Assembly (NCBI GenBank): GCA_049672765.1
Contig: JBATWQ010000376.1
Span: 1 to 12,312 of the forward strand
Origin: JAGQSZ01 sp049672765
GTDB lineage: Bacteria > Actinomycetota > Acidimicrobiia > Acidimicrobiales > Microtrichaceae
DNA: 12,312 bases
Direction of reading: 5' to 3'
Made by a program: the position numbers and the translations under genes. Under the pieces are notes generated by a model. That model was given only the letters and a program-made list of their open reading frames with translations. It made no database searches and was not told the DNA's origin. Positions 1 through 8,564 of the stretch are shown piece by piece. Within the stretch, counting starts at the first letter, position 1; every line of letters begins with the position of its first letter.

Positions 1-2
1 GC

Positions 3-1655
3 GCCTACGGGGTGGAGGCCGCCAGTCGTGCCTATTTCGGGATCGGGGTTCAGAGCCTGCAGCTGCATCAGGCCGCTTACCTGGCGGGACTGATTCGTTC
101 ACCCGAGAGTGCCGACGCAGTGCGCGATCCGAGCGAAGCCTCGCGCCGACGCAAGACGGTGCTGCGCAACATGGTCGCCAGCGACTACATCAACCAGGCA
201 CAGGCCGACGCCGCGGACGCCGTCCCATGGACTTCGAGTCCGCTCGATCCCAACGGGAACCCCCAGAAGATGACGGTTCTGCCGAGGCCATCCGAGAAGA
301 CCGACCTTGGCGAGGTGCGTTACAAGGAGTTCGGTTCCGAGTACTGGGTCTCGCTGATCCGTCAGCAACTGCGTTCCCGTTTCGGGGCAGGCGCCGAAAC
401 CCAGGGTCTGCGGGTCTACACGACCTACGACCCACCCAAACAGCAGGCCGCGTACGAGGCCGTCACCTCCAACCTCAACGTCGCCGACGGACCGGTCGGA
501 GCGCTGGTCGCGGTCGACACCGAGGGCCGGGTGCGCGCCATGGTGGGAGGAACCGACTTCGCCAACAACAAGGTGAACTTCGCCCTCGGGCGAGAGGGCG
601 GGGGGTCGGGTCGCCAGCCGGGATCGACCTTCAAGCCGTTTGCGCTGGCCGCTTTCATCGAGGACGGCTACTCGATCGAGTCGCCATTCAGGTCTCCGCC
701 GACGACCGAGTTCCCCGGGGTGTTCGCGACCCCCGGCAAGTTGTGGCAACCGAGAAACTTCGGCAAGGCCGACCTTGGGGTCCTGAGCGTCGAGGAGGCC
801 ACCTGGAAGTCCTCCAACACCGTCTACGCCGGAATCGCGAACGTGGTCACCCCTAAGAGGATCGCCGAGATGGCCACGCGCCTAGGCGTCACGGCCGAGT
901 TGGATCCGGCGTACGCACTCGTTCTGGGTACCGAAGAGGTATCGGTACTCGACATGGCCTCGGCCTATTCGACGTTCGCCGATCGCGGTCGCCACATCGA
1001 GCCCTACGTGATCCGGCGGGTGGAGAACTCGAAGGGCGAAGTTCTCTTCGACGCGGCCACGTCGGTCAAGGCGACCCAGGTCATCGACGAAGGCGTGGCG
1101 GATACCGTCAACTCGGTGCTCAAGGGTGTCCTGAAGGAAGGGACCGGCAAGTCCGCCGCCCTGCCCCGGTTGGCCGCCGGTAAGACGGGGACGACCACCG
1201 ACTCCAAGGATGCCTGGTTCGCCGGCTACACCTGCCGCCTAACGGCAGCGGTGTGGATGGGATATGAGCAGCCCAAGGCCATGAAGACCTTCAAGGGACG
1301 CGAAGTGTCAGGCGGTTCCTTCCCGGCGAAGATCTGGCGGGACTTCATGGTCAAGGCAACCCGTGGCGACGAGCCCTGCGAGTTCCCCGACACCGACTTC
1401 GGTCGACGGATCCTCAACCAGAAGCTCTCGTCGCAGTTGGGTACCACCACCACACTGGACCCGAACGCGGAGGAGTCGACAACCACCACGGACCCGGACT
1501 CCACGACAACAACCGTCGACGGATCGACCACGACAACGGCGAAGCCTCAAGCGACCACCACTACGGTTCGGCCCACCACCACCGTCCCGCAGACCACCAC
1601 GAGCACGCCCCCGAGTTCGACGACATCGCTTCCGCTTCCACAGGCTGGTGGGTGA
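3..1655 (+). CDS. Class A penicillin-binding protein (transglycosylase/transpeptidase), 5' truncated by window
   Basis: Membrane-anchored cell-wall synthase that polymerises glycan strands and cross-links peptides. The frame is open to the window edge (A-Y-G-V-E-A-A-S-R-A-Y-F-G, the typical end of the glycosyltransferase domain), so the GTG at 12 is not the real start and the N-terminal membrane anchor lies upstream. Counting from that GTG as residue 1, the transpeptidase domain shows all three penicillin-binding motifs: S205-T-F-K208 (acyl-serine), S267-S-N269 and K391-T-G-T394. The last ~70 residues, after about 475, are a low-complexity Thr/Ser/Pro tail with many TTTT runs, common in actinobacterial wall proteins and probably extracytoplasmic. 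Its position upstream of the rpsF operon matches ponA in other Actinobacteria. I give no symbol because paralogue identity needs the missing N-terminus. Confidence 0.93.
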   Translation, partial: AYGVEAASRAYFGIGVQSLQLHQAAYLAGLIRSPESADAVRDPSEASRRRKTVLRNMVASDYINQAQADAADAVPWTSSPLDPNGNPQKMTVLPRPSEKTDLGEVRYKEFGSEYWVSLIRQQLRSRFGAGAETQGLRVYTTYDPPKQQAAYEAVTSNLNVADGPVGALVAVDTEGRVRAMVGGTDFANNKVNFALGREGGGSGRQPGSTFKPFALAAFIEDGYSIESPFRSPPTTEFPGVFATPGKLWQPRNFGKADLGVLSVEEATWKSSNTVYAGIANVVTPKRIAEMATRLGVTAELDPAYALVLGTEEVSVLDMASAYSTFADRGRHIEPYVIRRVENSKGEVLFDAATSVKATQVIDEGVADTVNSVLKGVLKEGTGKSAALPRLAAGKTGTTTDSKDAWFAGYTCRLTAAVWMGYEQPKAMKTFKGREVSGGSFPAKIWRDFMVKATRGDEPCEFPDTDFGRRILNQKLSSQLGTTTTLDPNAEESTTTTDPDSTTTTVDGSTTTTAKPQATTTTVRPTTTVPQTTTSTPPSSTTSLPLPQAGG

Positions 1656-1879
1656 GAGACATTTTCACCGTCGGCGCAGAGTGCGCTGACGGAGTCGGTA
1701 GTTGGTACTTGCCGGTACGCGGACTACCGGCGGGTCGTAGGCGCGGTGTTTGCAGAGAGATGCACCATCACTGTGACCGATCGAAGCATCTTCCTGGGAT
1801 GCGGTGCCGAAACTGGGCCAACGTTTATCGGGGTGCGGTCGACTCGAACTCGGCCCCTCAGTTTTATAGGGTGCTGGAA
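1656..1879. other. Non-coding spacer after the PBP gene, with a 7-bp inverted repeat
   Basis: No convincing gene. The plus frame of the downstream membrane ORF is open through here but has no plausible start, and its product (His/Cys/Arg-rich) looks non-coding. The clearest structure is a perfect inverted repeat, GCCGGTA at 1711-1717 and TACCGGC at 1725-1731, with a 7-nt loop. No T-run follows, so it could be a weak terminator for the PBP gene or chance. Base composition becomes visibly more AT-rich from about 1850, marking the edge of the accessory block. Confidence 0.4.
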
Positions 1880-2401
1880 ATGACGGCGAAAATTGATATT
1901 CGACCAACAGGCGATATCGCACTCCTCTTATTGGGTGCCTCATGCTGGCTTTTGCCGTGATTAATATTGGAAGATAGCCCTGAACCGTTCTATATTTATG
2001 TGCTCGCTATCTCCTGTTGTGGTTTCGTTTGCGGTTACTTAATGACCGGCTCGGTACCAAGGATTGCGGGACTGTTGTCGGTTGGGCCGCTGCTGCTAGC
2101 AGGATTTACTGTGTCTCAAGGGGATGGTGATGGACTTTGGATTCTCATCTATCCAATACTTGTTTTCGTTTCGGGGTTAGTCTTTCTGTTGGCATTGCTG
2201 GGGCGGAAGGGCGCTGCGAGTGGGCTAGCCACTAGCTTTCTGAAGCACCGCTCCGACGTCAATCGTGGCTTGCCTTGCTGCTGGGGTCAGCGCAGCGGTG
2301 TCACCGACCCGAAATTACTTGTGATAGTAAGTCGGCTGTCGACGAACCTTGTTCGTCTGGTCACCCGGCAGGCCGGGGACGAGTTTTGGGAGAGGGACGC
2401 A
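1880..2401 (+). pseudogene. Small multi-pass membrane protein frame, interrupted by one in-frame TGA and open into the RHS gene
   Basis: From ATG 1880 the frame reads M-T-A-K-I-D-I-R-P, then a hydrophobic stretch, a TGA at 1958-1960, then three more hydrophobic stretches: about 1985-2050, 2065-2115 and 2135-2195. The last is followed by a positive G-R-K. If the TGA were TGG the product would be a four-helix membrane protein. The hydrophobic pattern on both sides of the stop, in one frame, suggests one former gene. After the TGA the only starts are weak, for example TTG 1967 without a clear Shine-Dalgarno. The frame has no stop before the RHS start at 2402, so an alternative is that TTG 1967 gives an N-terminal membrane extension of the RHS protein. 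I prefer a decayed or orphan small membrane gene. Family not recognised. Confidence 0.45.
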
Positions 2402-3832
2402 ATGTCGAGACGTAGATTTTACGCGATTGGGTTGATGGTGGGCGGGTTGGCATTTGTTGCCGCGCCGGTGACGGACGTCGCGGCTGCGGCGATCTCTTTG
2501 TCGCAACCCGTGAGCAGTCCGTCACGGTCCGAGCCGGGGTACGCGACTGTGGGTGATGTTCCTGGGTTGGAGTCCGACACATTTGGCCCGGTGAAGGTCG
2601 TGCCGCCTGTTGAGCAAGTTGATTCATTTGACGGTCCGGTTCTTGCGGTGGGTGAGGTAGTTCCGGATGAGGCTGCGACGGTGGGTGCTGAGATTGTGGG
2701 GGATCGGACGGAGTTCTCGCAGTCCTTCCGCCGTTCGGATGGCCTGTTGGAGTTGCGGGTGTCGCCGGAGCCGATCGCGTATGACGCGGGCGGTGGTGAG
2801 TTCGAGTTGATCGATACGTCGGTCGAGCGTCTCGATGGCGGGTTTGAGGCGGCGCGGAACAAGTTCCAAGTTTCGTTCGGACGTTCTGATCAGGGTGTGT
2901 CTGTCAATCTGCCGTCGGGTGCCACGATGGTGTCGCGTCCGGCGTTGCTTGATGGTGTCGCAATGAAGGTCCCGGTTGCCCCGACGGTTGATGGCGACGA
3001 CGATTCGGTGGTTTGGTATCGGCAGGTGTGGCCGGGAGTGGACGTGCGCTACACGGTTCGGGCCACGGGTTTGTCTGAGGACGTTGTGTACACCTCGGCG
3101 CCATCCGGGGCGGGTGCGGTGACGTTCGCGGTTACGGGCGCTGAGCTGGATCCGGCTTGGTCGTTGCCGGTCGAGCCGACGGCAGTTGATGGCGCTTCCG
3201 AGGTGCCTCGCGGTGAGTCTGTGGTGTCGGAGACGCTCGGTAAGCAAGCAGATCTTGGTCGTCGTTCGATGGACCCGGTGGCGGAGCAGCAGGAGTTGCG
3301 TCTGCTCGCGGCTGGCGAGCGGCCTGCCGGTGCGTTGTCCTCGCTGGTTGCTCGCGGGCGGTTGGGTTCGGAGGTGTCGTTCGGGCCGGTGGTCGTGATG
3401 AGCGGCGTGAATGCCGATTTTGTTGATGATCGGGTAGCGACGCCTTTGGTTCGTTCGGAAGTGACGTCGCCGGCTGAGTCGTTGGTCGAGGTGTCTGTTG
3501 ACCCGTCTTGGATCCAGTCGTTGCCGGAGGAAGCTTTCCCGGTTGTCGTTGACCCGGACGTAACCGTGGGTTCTGCGGGATGGGTGTCATATTTGGGTGG
3601 TACGACAACTCAGTGCGGAAGCGGTTCCCCGTACTGTGGGATGCGTGCGGGACATCCGATGATCCCTGGGCTTGGATGGTTCGATCTGGCGGTCGATTGG
3701 GACTTGGAATTTGGCGTCATACGTGTCGACCTATGGGCTCTCAGGCTCGGGCAACAAGAAGCTTGTCGGGGCGACCGCAATTCTGAACAGGACAACCGGG
3801 CACACCGGGTCAACGGCGGTGCGCTTGACTGA
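2402..3832 (+). CDS. RHS/YD-repeat secreted protein, N-terminal part (frame broken near 3664-3670)
   Basis: N-terminal part of a large wall-associated or secreted RHS protein. I chose ATG 2402 because a purine-rich GGGAGAGGGA lies at 2388-2397 and the product starts with an export signal: S2-R-R-R-F-Y resembles the Tat twin-arginine motif, followed by a hydrophobic segment (8-21) and an A-rich cleavage region near 28-30. A longer in-frame start at TTG 1967 would bury this signal. Residues ~70-380 resemble the pre-repeat region of actinobacterial RHS proteins, including V-W-P-G-V-D-V-R-Y-T-V near 210 and G-L-S-E-D-V-V-Y. A DNRLRE-like stalk domain begins with F-P-V-V-V-D-P near 380. Homology-like sequence stops around 3667 and resumes in the frame one base ahead. 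The tail from there to the TGA at 3830-3832 is probably out-of-frame sequence. Codons here are rich in GTT/TTG/GTG, unlike the flanking housekeeping genes. Confidence 0.75.
   Translation: MSRRRFYAIGLMVGGLAFVAAPVTDVAAAAISLSQPVSSPSRSEPGYATVGDVPGLESDTFGPVKVVPPVEQVDSFDGPVLAVGEVVPDEAATVGAEIVGDRTEFSQSFRRSDGLLELRVSPEPIAYDAGGGEFELIDTSVERLDGGFEAARNKFQVSFGRSDQGVSVNLPSGATMVSRPALLDGVAMKVPVAPTVDGDDDSVVWYRQVWPGVDVRYTVRATGLSEDVVYTSAPSGAGAVTFAVTGAELDPAWSLPVEPTAVDGASEVPRGESVVSETLGKQADLGRRSMDPVAEQQELRLLAAGERPAGALSSLVARGRLGSEVSFGPVVVMSGVNADFVDDRVATPLVRSEVTSPAESLVEVSVDPSWIQSLPEEAFPVVVDPDVTVGSAGWVSYLGGTTTQCGSGSPYCGMRAGHPMIPGLGWFDLAVDWDLEFGVIRVDLWALRLGQQEACRGDRNSEQDNRAHRVNGGALD
3660..3675 (+). other. Frame break in the RHS gene (one extra base, or +1 shift)
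   Basis: Upstream coding is in the frame of ATG 2402 and downstream coding is in the frame one base later. That later frame is closed by a TGA at 3660-3662, so the switch must occur after 3662. It should be before about 3675, because the downstream sequence (L-D-G-S-I-W-R-S) is already domain-like. Within this interval lies CCC-T-GGG (3664-3670); dropping one of these bases joins M-I-P-G to L-D-G-S-I-W without a gap. This could be a real mutation, a sequencing or assembly error in the homopolymers, or a regulated shift. Sequence alone cannot separate these. Confidence 0.75.
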
Positions 3833-6800
3833 GCCGTGGGAGTTCAGTTGGGGTGGTGTTGCTGGCGCGGTGTTGGGAACTCAGACGGCGACCAATCAAT
3901 ATCAGTACGACGTGCGGACCCATCTGAGGTCGAAATTCAACGCGGGTGTCTCGGCGATGTCGTTCGGTTTGGAGTCGGATGCTTCTGTATACAATTTCAA
4001 GGATTTCTCGTTCGGTCTGCGACTGATTATCAACGATGCCCCTTCTGCGCCGTTGTGGAGCGCCCCTGTTGATGGCGCTGCTTGGTTTGCGAAGACTGCA
4101 TCGTCGGCGCCGAAGTTGGTTGTCGGAGCTGTCTCCGACACCACTTTCGCTGACGGTTTCGGATCGCAGGTGAAGTATCAGTTCGCGGTGTCCAAGACCC
4201 CGCCGTCGACATCGGCAACCACCGCTGACATCGCGTTCCGTGCGCTGTCGACTAGCCGCGAGCTTCAGTTGGACGCAGCGTCGCTGAAGGACGGTCACAC
4301 CTATTATTGGCGTGCGTGGGCCTCAGACGGGTTCGTGATGGTGCCATCGGGCTTGTTTTCGTTCCGTTTCGATCGGCGCCTCGGAACGTCCGGCCCGTCG
4401 CCCTACACAGATGTGGGCCCCGTTAAGGTGAACGTAGCGACTGGTAACGCCATGTTCACTTGGTCACAGCGCAGTGTCGCGACTCTCGGTGGCGGGGCCG
4501 GGGTGTCGCTGACGTACAACTCGATGCTGACCGCGAGCTCCGCGGCGCTTGAATCTACGCCCGGGTTGCCGCCCGGTTGGACCGCGTCGTGGGGTTCGCT
4601 TCCCGTGACCCACCTCGAAGTGACCCCCGGCGGGTCCGGGGTGGTCCGCCTCGCTGACGGAGGAAAAGACGCATTCTCGTGGACCACCGACAGGTGGACA
4701 CCGGCCGAACCGTTGCAGCATTCGACTTTGCGGACCACTGGTACGAGTCCGGCTGCCTATCAGTGGGAAGACGAGTCGGGTTGGCTCATTAACTTTGATG
4801 CCGCAGGCAACATAACTACGGCTTCCAGCCAGGGTGATGACGTGTCGCCGACGTCGCTCGGCTTCGTGTGGGGCACCACGGTTTCGCTGTCTCCCAAGGT
4901 GGTTCTCAGGAGGGTGTATGACCCGGTTGTTGGGGGACAGGCACGCTCGATTGACCTGTACTACGGCGGAGATGCTCAGTGCCCTTCTTCGGCTCCAGAC
5001 TTGTTGTGCGAGATCGTCCACATGGACGGCTCGAAGACGATTTTCGAGTACACGACAAGTGGCGGGACGACTCAGATCTCGCGAATCCTTGAGGACTTCA
5101 ACGGCAACCTGTCGACTGGCGATGACGATCAAGCAAGATGGGATCTCGTCTGGGCCTCCGAGCATCAGATCGCATCGATCCGCGACCCTCAGGCGAACCG
5201 GCTGATTGCTGACGCCGTCGCTCCTGAAAACGATGATCGTCTAACCCAGTTGGTATACGACACGACCGGTCGGGTTCAGACGGTTACCGGTCCGAAGCCC
5301 GACGCGACCCACTCGCGGCCTGGCGTCCAGTTTGCCTATCCCTCCGATTCCGTCACGACCGCGACTGACGTGAACCGCACCGAACCGAACGGCTACACGA
5401 CACGGTGGACCACCGATGAACGCGGTCGTGGAGTGAAGATCGAGGACCGGATGGGTCGTGTGGCTCACACGAAATGGGTTGACGCAAACACCGACCGGGT
5501 CCAGTGGACCGACTCGCAATCGTTGACCGCATCTGGTGCCCCAAGTTTCCTGCGCGCAGCGACGGTTTACGATGACCGTGGTCGCCCGACCCAGTCGTGG
5601 GGTCCCGCGCCTAGGTCAGAGTTCGGAGCGACGACCGAAGCGGACGGCACTGCGACCGGTGGACCGGCCACGCCGTTGTCCACAACCGAGTACGACGGAG
5701 GGCTCACCGGTTTCGCCTTGTCCTTCTGGGCAAACGCTAATCAGACTGGCAAACCGGCAGCGCACGGTCAGACATCCACTCACGCATTGGCCACAACCGA
5801 CGTTCCGCACACCTTGATGTCAAACGCGGACAACTGGTCGGTTCGTGCGACAGGATCGATCCGATTCCCGACAGCCGGCACCTACAGCATGCGGGTGATC
5901 GGATTCGGACCGCTGCGTTACCAGATCGGCGCTCAGGGACATGACTCGTGGACCTTCGTGGACCCGGGCGGAACCGGGGGAATCGTAACGACCATGTCGA
6001 TCGTGGTAACTGCCGCCAACGCCGGAAAGTGGGTGCCGATAGTCATCGATTCTGCAGACTCGTCGGGCAAAGGCGGATACCAGATCGACTGGATCGCTCC
6101 AGGCGGGACATTGGTGGCGGTCCCATCGGCTCACATGCGCCCAGATCTCGGGCTGCCCACAAAAACCACAACCAGAGTTGACGCCTCGACTAACCAAGTC
6201 ACCGCGATTTCCTATGACGACCCGGTGACCACCGGCGAGAACGAGTCCTATCTCGGAATCGCCAGGGTGACGACCCAGGACCCTGGCGGCGCTAACCGCC
6301 AGACCATTGAATCCTTCGAGACCCCCGGCACAGGCCGCTACCTGCGCCGCACTGCTAGGCAGCTTCCCTCCGGTGCCGGTTCAAAGGTTTCCTACTATTA
6401 CTACACCGCGACCGACGGACCGATCGCCTCTGGCGCAACAGAATGCGGCATTGATGTATCGACCCCACAGCTGGGCATGGCGAAGAGGACTACACAGGCT
6501 GATCCTGATGGCGCCGGTCCAGAAGCAGGACTTGTACGTGAATACGTCTACGACTCCGCGGGCCGTCAGGCCGGTTACCGGGCATCAACCGACGTGGAGA
6601 ATGAGCCGTGGACCTGCACCAGTTTCGATGACGCCGGTCGGGTCGATTCGATTAACTATCCCGCATGGGGAGGACAGCCCGCGCGCACCGTCACTTATGA
6701 CTACAGGGTCGGCGACAACCCGACCGTCACGTCCGTGAGTGATTCCGCGGGCACTATCACCAACACGACCGACTGGGCCGGACGCACCACCTCAGCGAGC

Positions 6801-8564
6801 GACGTGTGGGGCTTTGCTACCACCGTCGCCTACGACAACCAGGGCCGCGTCACGGCTGCTTCAAACTCGGTGGGCGTGACCGGATACTCCTACAACGCCG
6901 ATGACCAGGTCACCGAACAAACGCTCGACGGCAACATCGTGGCGGAACCGTCCTATGACACATTTGGTCGTATGGCTGGAGTTGCCTATCCGGCAGGCTC
7001 GGGGAAGGGTGGTAACGGAACGTCAGGCGTGTTCAGTTTCGATGATCACGGCCGCCCCTCGGGTGTCACTTGGACCGATCCGACCTCGGGGTTGGTGACA
7101 TCGGATGCCGTTACCTCGCGAGACCAGCTCAGCAGGGTTCTCAACCGATCCACAGATGGGTTCGACCCGAACGGAGCCACGCCCAACTATGGGTACTCCG
7201 CGGTTGGTGAACTCACCAGCGCGGTCGGTTACGCGGCGGCACCCGGGCCGTCTGCTGCGACCCGTTCCTTTGTCTACGGCTACGCCGCGACCGGCGGATG
7301 CGGCATCGCTGCAGCCGCGGGATCGAACGTGAACCGGACATCAAAGACGATCGACGTCGGCACGCCCGTCGCCTACTGCTACGACTATGCAGACCGGCTC
7401 ACCGCTACCAGCGAACCCGCCGAGACGGTCTCGATCGCTGCCGGATCCCTTGCCTATGACGCTCACGGGAACACGAGTCGGCTCGGTGACGAGGTCTACG
7501 CCTACGACGTGACTGACCGTCACCTAAAGACATCGGCTGCCCCAGCAGCAACGGGCGTTCCGACCGTGGAGTATGTGCGAGACGCGTCTGATGGGATAGT
7601 CCAACGGTCACTCAACGGCACCGTTACCGGACGATACGCGGCCACCGCGGCAGGAGCTCCGTCAGCTGTCCTCAACGGTTCCAATGTCGCTATATCCGCG
7701 ACAATCGGGCTGCCTGGCGGGACAAGCCACAGCTACGACCCTCGAATCAATACGCTGAACGGGACGTGGCACCACCCCAACCTCACCGGCCACCGAGTCG
7801 CCACCACAAGCACCACTGGCACCAAAGTCGGCACCACAACGGTGTATGACCCGGACGGCAACCTCCAGGCCGGAACCCTCCCCGACGACAAACCCGGCAG
7901 TTTCGATGCCGCATGGCACGGCGGCGGAGGCGTCAACCTCGAACACGAAGCCGGACTGCATCCCATGATCCAAATGGGAGCTCGCCAATACTCGCCCATA
8001 CTGGCAAGATTCCTCGAAGTCGACCCCATCGAAGGCGGAGTCAACAATGATTACGGATACGTCAATGATCCGATAAATCAGAACGACCTTACGGGTCTAC
8101 GAAATGGCTCAGAAACGGCCTACTGCGTGCAACCTTGGCACTGGTCCACTTGTGAGACGCATCGGAGGATCAAGAACGCCGTAGAGGGTACCACTGGGCG
8201 CTTCCCAGACGGCTCAGCAGGAAATGCTCATCAGCACATGCTCTGGTCGGCAATCCTAACGATCCACTTTAGCTTTGGAGCCGCACTTTCCACGACTAGC
8301 CGGCACGAGTCACGGCGATGCAATGGATCTGGCAATGGACTTGAGCGGATGGACTGCCACAACAATCGGCTTGGCATGGAACTCGGCATGGCCCTGCTCC
8401 AGGATCCGATCTTCATGAGGAAATGGAATGCGACGGACGGCTGGGAGAATCGAGCACGACTACTCTACGAATCGCATATCTCAAAAACTCGCGTCTGTAG
8501 AAACCCCATTGCGCGACCAAACGACGCGTACGGTCTTTCGGGTGGTGAACGATGCGTAAAGTAG
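3672..8564 (+). CDS. RHS/YD-repeat polymorphic toxin, main part with RHS core and C-terminal toxin tip
   Basis: Continuation of the RHS protein in the shifted frame. The first usable start (TTG 3672) has no Shine-Dalgarno and lies inside the DNRLRE-like domain, so this is probably not an independent gene. With one base removed at the junction, 2402-8564 encodes 2053 residues, and positions below use that numbering. Visible in order: rest of the stalk domain (~423-490); an Fn3-like segment (~544-657, ending in Y-Y-W-R-A-W-A-S-D-G); the RHS entry region (Y-T-D-V-G-P-V then a G-N-A-M-F-T-W turn); YD repeats from ~952 to ~1700, about a dozen, such as Y-D-T-T-G-R-V and Y-D-N-Q-G-R-V; a PA14-like inserted domain (~1100-1251); the conserved core end R-Q-Y-S-P-I-L-A-R-F-L to N-D-L-T-G-L at 1899; then a 154-residue variable tip. 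YD repeats are known to form a hollow shell around the toxin. Function as a contact-dependent or wall-released toxin is inferred from this architecture. Confidence 0.88.
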   Translation: MDGSIWRSIGTWNLASYVSTYGLSGSGNKKLVGATAILNRTTGHTGSTAVRLTEPWEFSWGGVAGAVLGTQTATNQYQYDVRTHLRSKFNAGVSAMSFGLESDASVYNFKDFSFGLRLIINDAPSAPLWSAPVDGAAWFAKTASSAPKLVVGAVSDTTFADGFGSQVKYQFAVSKTPPSTSATTADIAFRALSTSRELQLDAASLKDGHTYYWRAWASDGFVMVPSGLFSFRFDRRLGTSGPSPYTDVGPVKVNVATGNAMFTWSQRSVATLGGGAGVSLTYNSMLTASSAALESTPGLPPGWTASWGSLPVTHLEVTPGGSGVVRLADGGKDAFSWTTDRWTPAEPLQHSTLRTTGTSPAAYQWEDESGWLINFDAAGNITTASSQGDDVSPTSLGFVWGTTVSLSPKVVLRRVYDPVVGGQARSIDLYYGGDAQCPSSAPDLLCEIVHMDGSKTIFEYTTSGGTTQISRILEDFNGNLSTGDDDQARWDLVWASEHQIASIRDPQANRLIADAVAPENDDRLTQLVYDTTGRVQTVTGPKPDATHSRPGVQFAYPSDSVTTATDVNRTEPNGYTTRWTTDERGRGVKIEDRMGRVAHTKWVDANTDRVQWTDSQSLTASGAPSFLRAATVYDDRGRPTQSWGPAPRSEFGATTEADGTATGGPATPLSTTEYDGGLTGFALSFWANANQTGKPAAHGQTSTHALATTDVPHTLMSNADNWSVRATGSIRFPTAGTYSMRVIGFGPLRYQIGAQGHDSWTFVDPGGTGGIVTTMSIVVTAANAGKWVPIVIDSADSSGKGGYQIDWIAPGGTLVAVPSAHMRPDLGLPTKTTTRVDASTNQVTAISYDDPVTTGENESYLGIARVTTQDPGGANRQTIESFETPGTGRYLRRTARQLPSGAGSKVSYYYYTATDGPIASGATECGIDVSTPQLGMAKRTTQADPDGAGPEAGLVREYVYDSAGRQAGYRASTDVENEPWTCTSFDDAGRVDSINYPAWGGQPARTVTYDYRVGDNPTVTSVSDSAGTITNTTDWAGRTTSASDVWGFATTVAYDNQGRVTAASNSVGVTGYSYNADDQVTEQTLDGNIVAEPSYDTFGRMAGVAYPAGSGKGGNGTSGVFSFDDHGRPSGVTWTDPTSGLVTSDAVTSRDQLSRVLNRSTDGFDPNGATPNYGYSAVGELTSAVGYAAAPGPSAATRSFVYGYAATGGCGIAAAAGSNVNRTSKTIDVGTPVAYCYDYADRLTATSEPAETVSIAAGSLAYDAHGNTSRLGDEVYAYDVTDRHLKTSAAPAATGVPTVEYVRDASDGIVQRSLNGTVTGRYAATAAGAPSAVLNGSNVAISATIGLPGGTSHSYDPRINTLNGTWHHPNLTGHRVATTSTTGTKVGTTTVYDPDGNLQAGTLPDDKPGSFDAAWHGGGGVNLEHEAGLHPMIQMGARQYSPILARFLEVDPIEGGVNNDYGYVNDPINQNDLTGLRNGSETAYCVQPWHWSTCETHRRIKNAVEGTTGRFPDGSAGNAHQHMLWSAILTIHFSFGAALSTTSRHESRRCNGSGNGLERMDCHNNRLGMELGMALLQDPIFMRKWNATDGWENRARLLYESHISKTRVCRNPIARPNDAYGLSGGERCVK
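8100..8561 (+). other. C-terminal toxin-like domain of the RHS protein (154 residues)
   Basis: Variable tip beginning right after the core end D-L-T-G-L. Its notable pattern is N-A-H-Q-H-M-L-W (His 8229 and 8235, Trp 8244), then H-E at 8304-8309, then M-D-C-H-N-N with Asp at 8352 and Asn-Asn at 8361-8366, then G-M-E-L-G. From memory, the order N-A-x2-H-x2-W, H-E, D-x2-N-N, G recurs in a family of RHS and polymorphic-toxin C-terminal domains that I recall as DUF6973; I could not verify this. The conserved His/Glu/Asp set suggests a metal-dependent hydrolase, which is inference. Six cysteines in 154 residues suggest disulphides and action outside the cytosol. Reading from N to C they lie near the start (two), before the middle (two) and near the end (two). 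Base composition is more AT-rich than the repeats before it, as expected for an exchangeable tip. Confidence 0.65.

Noticed and set aside
1441..1640. ACC/ACG-rich tract at the PBP gene end as a CRISPR-like or tandem repeat array
   Set aside because: The repeats are irregular and encode a Thr-rich low-complexity tail in frame; no fixed repeat and spacer lengths.
1967..2401. TTG 1967 as start of the RHS protein
   Set aside because: It would place a membrane domain and a spacer before a clear export signal that has its own ribosome-binding site at 2388-2397. Kept only as an alternative.
3672..3674. TTG 3672 as a true start of a separate RHS gene
   Set aside because: No ribosome-binding site, and it lies within a domain whose first half is in the other frame; a frame break explains the data better.
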